Below are positions 10,809 through 19,247 of a stretch of DNA of 64,000 nucleotides, in pieces. The stretch lies in the NCBI GenBank assembly GCA_036936605.1, contig JAUPFV010000004.1, positions 64,442,352 through 64,506,351 of the forward strand, read 5' to 3'. The DNA is from Limnanthes douglasii subsp. nivea. Lineage: Eukaryota; Streptophyta; Magnoliopsida; Brassicales; Limnanthaceae. The notes under the pieces are model-generated. The model worked only from the letters and a program-made list of their open reading frames with translations. It searched no databases and had not been told where the DNA came from. Every line of letters starts with the position of its first letter. Position 1 is the first letter of the stretch. The position numbers and the translations under genes were made by a program.

Positions 10809-11169
10809 ATGTCAAATCTTAACTATTTTTCGGATGATGATCCTGTTTATAGTGACATAAGTTCTCCAACTTGTTCGCCTGAGGCCAGAGAAGAGTGGAA
10901 ACATACCACTACAGACGAATTCTCTGACGACATATTTGTTGATAGTTACATTTATTTTTTTGAAGAAAAATATTATGATGATACTTTTTCTGAAGATGAC
11001 GATGAGCCAAATGAGTATCCTATCTGTCCTATTAAAAAGAAAGAGGAAACGGGACCATATGGAAGAAGATGGAGACACTGAAGACGAAGAAGAAGATACA
11101 TATTCACAGGAAAAAGATTCGGAGGAAGATGAATCAAAAGAAAAAGACTCCGAAGAAGACTTTAACTGA
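10809..11169 (+). pseudogene. Small highly acidic ORF of the MULE, frameshifted
   Basis: The ATG at 10,809 opens a frame reading MSNLNYFSDDDPVYSDISSP, then TFSEDDDEPNEYPICPIKKK, stopping at 11,079. The next frame carries the continuation, with an acidic tail EDEEEDTYSQEKDSEEDESK, ending at 11,167. A one-base indel between about 11,030 and 11,060 joins the two. The ancestral product would be about 120 residues, dominated by Asp, Glu and Ser with a short Lys-rich patch in the middle. There is no membrane segment or catalytic motif. I do not recognise the family. It lies between the convergent Ulp1 and transposase genes and has a TATA-like box, which suggests a third gene of the element. Confidence 0.5.
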
Positions 11170-11669
11170 TGGTTAGGTGAAGGGTATGCTTTTATTTTTT
11201 TTGTTTTAACTAAGGGTATGAACAAGTTTATCTTTTTTGTTTTTTTATGACCATAATCAACATGAAGACTAAAGGTCTGCTCAATTAGAGTTTGAATACG
11301 GAGACTCTACTTTTAAATTTGTTGAAGCTTGTACTTGGTTTATTGAACTTACCAAGTATTGCACTTGTTTCATAATGAACTTAATCTTTTTATTTATTTG
11401 TTTGTATTCTTATTTTAACACATACATCAAAACCATGTATTTTAGTTATTATAGGTTTTCAATCTATAACCACAAAAAATATAGTTATTTATGAGCTAGT
11501 TTAGCAACTCCCAAAACAATATACTTAAATTCAAGGTTTCACATCTATCACATTATAATATAATTGATTATCCAAGGTTGCGCATCTATAAAAAATATTG
11601 AGTATGTGATTATCGAAGGTTCCACATCTATCATGCCCATGTATTATCGTCTATTATGACCAGATTTAT
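11170..11669 (+). repeat. Intergenic space with motif cluster 6
   Basis: This is the 3' space between the acidic ORF and the - strand transposase. Four motif copies lie near 11,455, 11,533, 11,573 and 11,616. The last three carry CACATC, CGCATC and CACATC forms. No coding sequence is seen. Confidence 0.75.
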
Positions 11670-11673
11670 GACA

Positions 11674-14033
11674 TCAAGTACACGTTATATAATGAATACT
11701 TAATTCTCCTCTAGATTGAATTCTTTTATTCTTAGGTCGTTCAGCTTTTCTTTTTAAAACTGGAGGAAGTACATCTGGAGAAGTTGTTGAAGTAGATACT
11801 TGACCAAAAGTAGTAAATGCAGCTATACCATATGCATATGTTTCCTTATAAGAGCTTACAAAATAGCATGGCTCAACATATTTCATATTATCATCATTTA
11901 TATAAAATATCACAGCTAAAGCATGAGAAAAAAGGGAAACACTCATGTTGCCACGCACCACAAGAACAAGTACGTACACTAAGATCAACAACCATAATAG
12001 GATCATAAAACACTTCATGCAAAAGAGGAGTAGATGAATGAACTATCCATGGATGACCTTCCTCCACATTAGCTTTAAACTTTTTTTATCAAATTCTAAC
12101 ACAAATCGCTAGTACAACATTCAGCATCACCAAAACGTATCAAAATTTGACTCATTTCTAAAACTCTAATCCTATCAATTTAACTCCAGTATAGGCAAAC
12201 CACAAAATTGTTTGACTTGATTGTTAAAAGACTCAGTAGATGTCATGGAACCATACCTCTTGCCTTTGAAAAAAGCACAAGCATATTTGCCAGGAGATAA
12301 ATTATCACAAAACTTTCAACGTTCTCACCTCCATGTTTAAGAAATTCATCCATATATTGATTAAACAAATTCTGATTAGCAGCATATGCACATCTTTTGA
12401 ACAGTTTAACCATAGTATCCTTAAATGTCATCGATGTAGCCCTTAAACAATGCCTTAAATTATTTAAAAGATGATAAAGACAGTATTCATGATCGCAATC
12501 TGGAAATATAGCAGATACAACAGTAATAATACCTAAATGACGATCACTAATAAATGTGATTTCCCAATCCAAAAAATAGGGTTTCAACATCTCCAAAAAC
12601 CATAACCAATTCTTAGTATCTTCAGACGCAACAATACTAAATGCAATAGGGAAAATGCCTCCAACAAATATATAGAAAAAATATAGTATAAAGGACTCAT
12701 TTCAAAAGGTTTCGCAACTATCACTTTATTAATATATAAATGTTTCACATCTATCATATTAGTTATGAGTGTTTCGCATCTATCATGATACATTAAACGT
12801 TTCCCATTTATCACATTAGTTATTCAAAAGGTTTCACGTCTATTGTATTCTAATCCAATCCTGTTTTCACACATATAGATATAGCATAACTAAAGATAAC
12901 TTCTATTCCAATATAAAACAATAAATAACAAAAACTCACAATTGTTACCATCTTTGGCTATAGAAGATATCAAAACCCCTTTATATTTTCTCGTTAAAAA
13001 AGTCTCATCAACAAATAAAACTTGACGAAAAGAATTGAAACCATAGAGACAAGACCTGAATGCTACGAAACAAAGCTTGAACACATTGGTTTCCAAAGAA
13101 TATTCCAGTATGTAATCACTGATGCTATCAAGAATCTTCAATGTTTTAAAATAATTCTTAAGGAGTTTATAAGAAGTAGAACTATCTCCATATACAGCCC
13201 TCTTAACTTTCTCTAAAGCAATCCATCAAACACGGTAAGAAATATCTAAATCATAGCCAATTTTTAAAACTGATTCCATGCTTGTAGTTGTAACATCAAC
13301 TCTCATCCTCACACAATCACGTATTTCATTTCCAATCAAATCAGATGACAAATTCTTTCTATTTTCTTTGCTAAAACCAGTCTCACATGTATGAGTTTGG
13401 ACATACTTCTTAATAATAGAAAAACCAATAGACCTCTCTAGTTTAGCATAAAGTCTCCAAGGACAACCCTTTGAATATTTTTTCATGCAATAAACAATTA
13501 CTTTTTGTTTATTGTTCTGGAAATATTTAAAATAAAAACCTTTTTGTAAAGACAACCGACTAACAGCTAATCTTAAACCTACTGCTCCCTCTTGAAACAC
13601 CTGCCCAATACCACTAATTTAATTAACCCAACCAAGAGTAGCAAATGCTTTGTGCTTCTGACTAATAACATAAACACCAAAAGTTTCACCAGTTTTTCCA
13701 CAAACAATATCCTCATTTGAAATTTCAAATATACTTTGAGCAGTTTCTCTAATGTTATCACCAACAATAACATCACCTTCAACTTTAATAGTAACACTTG
13801 AAATAACCAAACTATCTACAACTTATACCAAAGCAATTAAATCATCATCACAACCTAAGATAACGTTTTCTAGATCACCACAACAGTATCTTAATTTGAA
13901 TTTACCCCAAACCATCGTATCATATCTACATAAAACAAATTTAACAATATCTTCAAACTCAGCAAACGAACCAAGATCACAAATTGCAAGCTCCCTATTT
14001 AGTTTCAAAATACACAATCTACTACTAGGCATC
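11674..14033 (-). pseudogene. MULE transposase, decayed
   Basis: The frame from the ATG at 14,032 is kept to 12,890, with stops near 13,823, 13,619 and 13,226. It begins with a PB1-like region and continues into a MuDR-type DNA-binding region (KGCPWRLYAKLE, then HTC). The catalytic core follows: LFVDETFLTRKYKGVLISS (first Asp), an intron-like gap at about 12,890-12,660 that holds motif copies, FPIAFSIVASEDTKNWLWFL, FISDRHLGI (second Asp), HEYCLYHLLNNLRH, and TSTESFNN (Glu). A frameshift lies near 12,310. The C-terminus has a SWIM-like block (VRTCSCGAWQHE..SHALAVI, frameshifted), then YAYGI and RKAERPKNKRIQSRGE. This is the DDE cut-and-paste enzyme of Mutator elements. All three catalytic residues are visible, but at least three stops and two shifts make it a pseudogene. 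It converges with the Ulp1 gene. Confidence 0.88.
12705..12845 (+). repeat. Motif array, cluster 7, inside the transposase intron
   Basis: Five copies near 12,709, 12,740, 12,769, 12,797 and 12,826. They read in + orientation like all other copies, so they are antisense to the transposase gene in which they sit. Confidence 0.88.
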
Positions 14034-14059
14034 GCGTACCTGCATTAGACAAAAAAATA

Positions 14060-14355
14060 AAAAGGGTTTTGAATCTATCATTACAGTTAAAAATACATAT
14101 GTTTTGCATCTATCAGTAGATAAAAATACAAATATTTTGCAACTATCAGTAAATATGTTTAAGATATATCAGTACAAGGAATACATATATTTCACATGTA
14201 TCAGTATTAAACAATACAAGAGTTTTACATCTTCATAAACATAAAATCATTAAAGTTTCGCATCTATCAAAAAGATATTTTTCATAAACAATTCGAGAAA
14301 AACTTACACGTTTTGCAACTATCATTACATACATAACAAAATGTTTTGCATCTCT
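14060..14355 (+). repeat. Motif array, cluster 8, upstream of the transposase
   Basis: About nine copies near 14,063, 14,098, 14,130, 14,155, 14,185, 14,219, 14,252, 14,309 and 14,338. Many are degenerate (for example TTTTGCAACTATCA). The cluster starts about 30 bp upstream of the transposase start codon and ends the whole series. I saw no further copies to the right. Confidence 0.8.
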
Positions 14356-14885
14356 TTCGTTGAAAACCAGAATAATTTTACGCTTAAATAAAATTCACAA
14401 AAACTAACACACAAACTAAAACTCGACGAAAAACTAACAATAATGCGACAAATATACTATATTATCAACGTAAATAACAGATAAATACGTAAAACCAAAA
14501 AAAAATACATATCGAGTAAACTGATACCTAGAATTCATAATTCGAGTAAATTGATTTACTAAACATATATAAAAAATCTAACTCTAAAATCAAGTAAAAC
14601 ACAATCAAAATCAACCAAAAACAAAAAATACAAGAAACCGAGTAAATAATAGATCATCACCTATAATGGTAGGCATTGTTCTATTCTCGTATCAGAAAAA
14701 ATGGCAAAAAAGACTCAAATATGGGTGTTAAAAGCTTTTATATAAGTGAGTAGGAGTATAAAAAGTATTAGTGGGTCTTAAATGGTAAATATTTGAGTAA
14801 AACGGATCTTTTTCAAAGAAACATGAAAATATGTGTCTTAAGTGGATAATAGTTAGGTTTTGGATCTTAAATGGTACTTTACCCT

Positions 14886-15634
14886 TCAAAAAATTATAAT
14901 ATAAAAATAATCATATGAACAAATAGTTGGCAGAAATATAAAAAACACAAATTTTATTTATTCTTTTTAGAATCAATCCAATTTAAGTGTTTAGATTTGT
15001 TTTTGTCATAAAAACGATATTTTAAATTTCAATCTTAAATAATTTATATTTTATTATTATTTTTTAACAGAAAGAAGATAATTTTTTTTCATAACAAATT
15101 TTCAAACCAAAATTAATTTTGTTTAAATTGGGTTTAATGATAGATTATTGTTGTTAGGGGTGTCAGATCAAGATTTTAAAACTAATATATCATACTAATA
15201 CATACCAATTTTATGTCAAAGTTTTGACAATGAAGATGATGTTATTTACCAATGTCTTCAAATTTCATGATATCATTTGCTAGGACCTTGCCATATTTTA
15301 TAATGAATTTTCTATAGTTTTGGCGAGTTCAACTTATGGATAATATAATGATTTTTTTTTTCAAAATTCATTATTGTTTGATGTATTATTTATTTTTTAT
15401 GATAAAAATAAGTTTTGATTTAATTTAACATGTTTTTGTTGGTTTGTATTAATATAGTTTATTATTATTATTATGAAAATTTGTAACTTTTTTTATATCA
15501 CAACGAAACTTTTTTTTTCTGGCGACGTCTGTAGATGTAGACATTTGTCAAATTACGTTAAAATCTTTCATGTTCTTTATTTTATTTAGTGTTTTAGCCA
15601 TTCATGATATATTTCATAGTGATTAATAACAAAT
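14886..15634. other. AT-rich sequence, possibly a decayed LTR at its end
   Basis: No coding sequence is recognised. The last few hundred bases may be a degraded LTR, because a primer-binding site follows at once. I could not find the LTR start or its partner. Confidence 0.35.
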
Positions 15635-15646
15635 TGGTATCAGAGC
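15635..15646 (+). other. Primer-binding site of an LTR retroelement (initiator tRNA-Met type)
   Basis: TGGTATCAGAGC matches the common plant LTR primer-binding site for initiator tRNA-Met. It is followed by GATATTCTCGGATGTTGAAC-like leader text that I associate with noncoding plant LTR elements. No gag or pol was found up to 16.7 kb, so the element is either nonautonomous or truncated. Confidence 0.55.
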
Positions 15647-17704
15647 TCCAGGCCCATACTGAACGTGATGTGGGTGATATTCTCGGATGTTGAACATGAT
15701 GAATCATGAGTCATGCTCAATGTAAATGATTTTCTATATAGATCACTAGTGTACCTAGTTTGGAGTGCATGTGGTTTATCAAACGATGTCACTTGATTAA
15801 AGTGTATCAAGACAATCGTAGTTGATTGAGGTGGCGTTAAGGAACAAGACAATATGATGATAAGAATGAGCAAATAGATCTGTTGTAAAGCTCTATGGCT
15901 CAGGTAGAGAACCTTGTAGTAGTCTTATTAGAATGAGCGGATAAATATCAATTTAGAGGAGACTAAAGTGGTACTCTGTTCAAGATAAGGATTTATCAAC
16001 TTTGGTTCTTTGTTCAAGATGAGGATTTATCAAGGTTCGACCAAAGTCTCACATCCCACATCAGTTAAACATATCTAACTAGTATAAGGCCTTTTTTAAG
16101 TGGACCAAAATCACAATCGTAGAACTGTAGAAAACCATTAGTTATGATTGTATTGTTTTATTTATAAAATAAATAGTTGAGATGTTGTTTTCTTTTAACA
16201 TATGTACTATTATACGATTCCAACATATGTAATATTATATTTATTTATGTAGTAAGCAAGAAACTTACCTTTATAGTCTACTTGCTTAATGATCAATTCA
16301 CATTTAATAATCGCGTGTTCATGAATAACTATGTGAAACAATAAATTTCATTTTGGCATATCAATTCTAGCACTAAGTAAAAAACCAACTGGATAATTAT
16401 ATTGAATGACGTGATCAAGTGTGCCTTAAGTTGAAGTACTTATTTATTTTTTTCATATACGTCAAGTATAATTATTTAATTTATTATTAACTTTCTTAGT
16501 TTAGTGGGTTTTAAGTAAAATTTTAATCATATTTAGTTATTCGTGATATGATTTTTTTAGAGATAACACGGTACAATAGAAATATCATTGGGCTGGACAC
16601 GTGCAATCATAATATTCACATTGAATAATACTCTAGTTCAAATACATACAAAGCCTCGCAGAATTTTTGTTATTTCAATAATCTCTTTAAAATTAGGCAG
16701 AAGCCATTAAAATTTATGCATGACTAGAGATGCCAAATTTGGAAAGTATGTAACGTGCTTCTTTTACCAAAGGAACATAGAGGGTGTCTTAATTCTAAAG
16801 GGGTATACCAGTTTAGTCGGGATTATGCTAACTGGATACGCAAAATAATTTTGGTGGATATTGTTAACCTTTCACTTGTAGACATCAGTTCATATGTCTA
16901 TGATGATCATGAAAATGTAACGACACAAAAATTAAGATTTGTGAAATTTGTACTTTCAATTAAGATTTTTGTATCAATTATGATGAACTCTAGATTACGC
17001 AATCATTATTGTCACTTCTCTGATAGGCATCCATAGGATTATAATAGTTTTTGTTTTTTGTATTTGATATTTTTTCAGATATTTTACATTAAGTTTTGCT
17101 TTGTTCTTAAGTATGAGTATTATATATTATCTTGTTGTATTTTTTATTACAAATACTATTTTTTATGTTACGGGTTTTTAGTTTACAAATTTAAATCTCC
17201 ATATAATTTGAAGTTTTACTTGTAGTATTTTGTATACCAAGGGTAAACTATAACCTTTTAATGAAAACATAATTTTGCAGCATAATTTTTAAATGATACC
17301 ATGTTTCGACTCATTATGAGAAATTTCTCAAGAGGTTGGCAAAATCAAGCTTGATTTTTCATGTACAATACTGGATATAATTTTCAAGCCACGTATCTTT
17401 CATTTATTGGTGAATATTGATTTCTTATCATGCAAAATAGTATAACTATAAATATAACCTTAGTCTAAAACTTAGATCTAGATCGAAAACCCAAAATTAT
17501 GTTATACCTTATAATCAACTTGAAGATGTGGTACCGTACAAAATATATCACATATATAGTACGGTTTCCATGTCATTTCGTTTATTAAAAATGATCTAGA
17601 AGTAAGAAAGGTTACATTAGAAGCACTAGTTACGTATCGTATATTACGATAAAATAAATTCTGGTACTCTCGATAATTCCCAATTCAAAATCATTAGCAA
17701 TATG
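15647..17704. other. Leader-like and AT-rich sequence, no supported gene
   Basis: 15,647-16,110 looks like noncoding LTR-element leader or LTR text (a CTCACATCCCACATCAGTT block, then AGTATAAGGCC near 16,081). From 16.1 to 17.7 kb there is AT-rich DNA. A 93-codon open frame at 16,755-17,036 has no recognisable motif and unbiased composition, so I do not call it a gene. Confidence 0.4.
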
Positions 17705-17706
17705 GT

Positions 17707-17985
17707 ATTAGATGTGTAGGTGTGAAGCCGGGCCTCAAACACTAGCAAGCTATCATCTGCTTTGGACCATAGGGTCCGTACAGATTTACCTTTGGTACAC
17801 TCCAAAAAATAAGCAAATGTGTTTCCGCATTGCTAAAGTTGAAGACAATATAATGTATATAAATGTGAACCCCCACCTCAACTAGCAAGAGGCCTTTTTA
17901 GAGTGTACCAAAAACAAATCTATTCAGACGGATAATATCTTGCTAGTCTGTGAGGCCCGTTCACACCTACATATCTATTCTAATA
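17707..17985. mobile_element. Foldback MITE, about 280 bp
   Basis: The left arm GTAGGTGTGAAGCCGGGCCT and the right arm, reverse-complemented as GTAGGTGTGAACGGGCCTCA, pair for about 35 bp (both continue into CTAGCAAG). A second pair lies inside (CTTTGGTACACTCC and its complement near 17,898-17,915). There is no ORF. No target duplication is clear. The family is not identified. Confidence 0.6.
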
Positions 17986-18096
17986 ATCTAACACTGGAGC
18001 TTGGACTAAGTATTACAACCTTCATCATTCTCTTAATTATAATCTTTATCATCACGCACCATCGTAGAGGAAAACATATATAGGACTAGTTATAAT

Positions 18097-18502
18097 TGAA
18101 GAGTTTAGGAATAACTCTAGGGTAATTTTGTGTTACGAGAATCTTTTAGTGTTGAAATAGAGTTAAGTTCTTTGTTTAGGAGATTTTTTAGAGAGAGAAA
18201 GTAATATCCATATTAAGTAGAGAGAGAAAGTAGTACTATATTCATCTTGGGATCTGTAAAGCGTGTGTGGTCCTTTAATAGTATAATTACGGGTCCCACA
18301 CGCTTTAATTCTCGTTTATTACATTTTTGGTCTCTATATCTTTTCATCTTCTCATAATGGCCACTTCTTTAGTAGTCTATACAATTTTCCCCTAATACAA
18401 TTTCTTCTTTCCAATTATCTCCAAACAAACTTCTTCTTTACAATTCTCTCCTAACCAACTTCTTCTTTGCAATTCTACCATGTCTTTTATTCTCCCTCAT
18501 CA
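18097..18502 (-). repeat. 3' LTR of the Tat-like element
   Basis: It starts TGAAGAGTTTAGG and ends CCCTCATCA in + view, aligning along its length with the right LTR. The left flank is the target duplication ATAAT. Both LTRs contain two copies of AGAGAGAGAAAGTA-type text and a GGTCCCACACGC-like block that pairs with GCGTGTGTGG upstream. Confidence 0.93.
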
Positions 18503-18518
18503 GTAGCCCCCCAGTCCT
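18503..18518 (-). other. Polypurine tract of the Tat-like element
   Basis: On the - strand the sequence ACTGGGGGGCTAC abuts the 3' LTR start. A near copy (ATTGGGGGGCTACTGG) occurs again at about 18,847-18,862, some 340 bp further inside. Confidence 0.7.
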
Positions 18519-18589
18519 AGTAAATAGTTTTATTGGGACTGTAAAGAAGTCTTCATTGTTCATTTCAATCCTCCTCGAAAATTTGCTCC

Positions 18590-18775
18590 CTTGAACATCT
18601 TCTCCTCGGATAACTCCTCTTTGAATTTAAAATTTCTCCTCAAAAATTTTCTCTCTCGAACATCTTCTCCTCGGGTAACTCCTCTTCAAATGCAAAATTC
18701 CTCTTTGAAAGTTCTTTTGAATCAATACTTCAAATGCTACATGTCTTTTGAATCAATACTTCAAATGCTACATGT
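18590..18775. repeat. Short tandem repeats near the 3' LTR
   Basis: GAACATCTTCTCCTCGG.TAACTCCTCTT occurs twice about 64 bp apart (about 18,594 and 18,658). A 32-bp unit containing TTTTGAATCAATACTTCAAA occurs twice in tandem at about 18,712-18,775. Confidence 0.8.
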
Positions 18776-19182
18776 CTCTTCGAACAAATGTCTTCCTAAA
18801 AAGTTTACCCCTCGAATACAAACTACTGTTTATGTCACACTAACCAGTAGCCCCCCAATCCTTGCAATGTCTTAGCAAGGCTCGACTCACGCCTTGGTAA
18901 TATCGTGCATCGGGATTCACTGTATCAGTATATCAAAACCACAAATACTAGGCTAAGACATTGCCAGGATTGGATCAAGAAGATATGACGTCAGTAGTCG
19001 TACTTTCTTGCCAACGCATCGGCTTATAGATTGTTTCGTATTCCTCAGACTGGATCATGCCTCTGCGACTTCTCCCGTCTTTTTTCTATCAACAATTGTG
19101 CACATATGTTACCCATAATACCCCTAGGAAAACAAAATAAAATGTCCCCATGCTTGACTTACCCTAAAAGCCCATTGTCTTC

Positions 19183-19190
19183 TATAAATA
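19183..19190 (+). promoter_or_regulatory. TATA box of the antisense ORF
   Basis: TATAAATA lies 58-65 bp upstream of the first codon of the antisense ORF, in the sense of that ORF. Between them is a short A/C-rich leader with CTAGAGAGAGAAAG just before the start. The spacing fits a separate promoter for this gene, outside the LTR. Confidence 0.55.
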
Positions 19191-19247
19191 CTGATCTTAT
19201 TCAAGAACAGCTCAAACTTTTCACCCCAAAATTTCTAGAGAGAGAAA

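Larger units (their letters stand above)
1680..14885 (-). mobile_element. Large Kaonashi-like MULE with transposase and Ulp1-type gene
   Basis: Seen: a broken MULE transposase on the - strand (14.0-11.7 kb), a broken Ulp1/C48-type peptidase gene on the + strand (2.9-9.7 kb), a small acidic ORF between them, and a motif family limited to this interval. Known: some plant Mutator-like elements (Kaonashi-type) carry Ulp1-like genes next to the transposase. The ends are inferred. Near 1733 the left side reads TTTGAGACACATGT. The reverse complement of the right side near 14,830 reads TTAAGACACATAT, and weaker similarity around a shared TCCAAAA extends outward. No clear 9-bp target duplication was found, so both ends may be off by tens of bases. 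Both genes are dead, so this copy cannot move by itself. Size without the hAT insert is about 11.3 kb. Confidence 0.7.

Noticed and set aside
15132..15165. TTGTTAGGGGTGTCAGATC as a hAT terminus
   Set aside because: No matching inverted end was found within several kb.
16755..17036. 93-codon open frame
   Set aside because: No motif, no neighbours in the same frame, composition like the AT-rich background.
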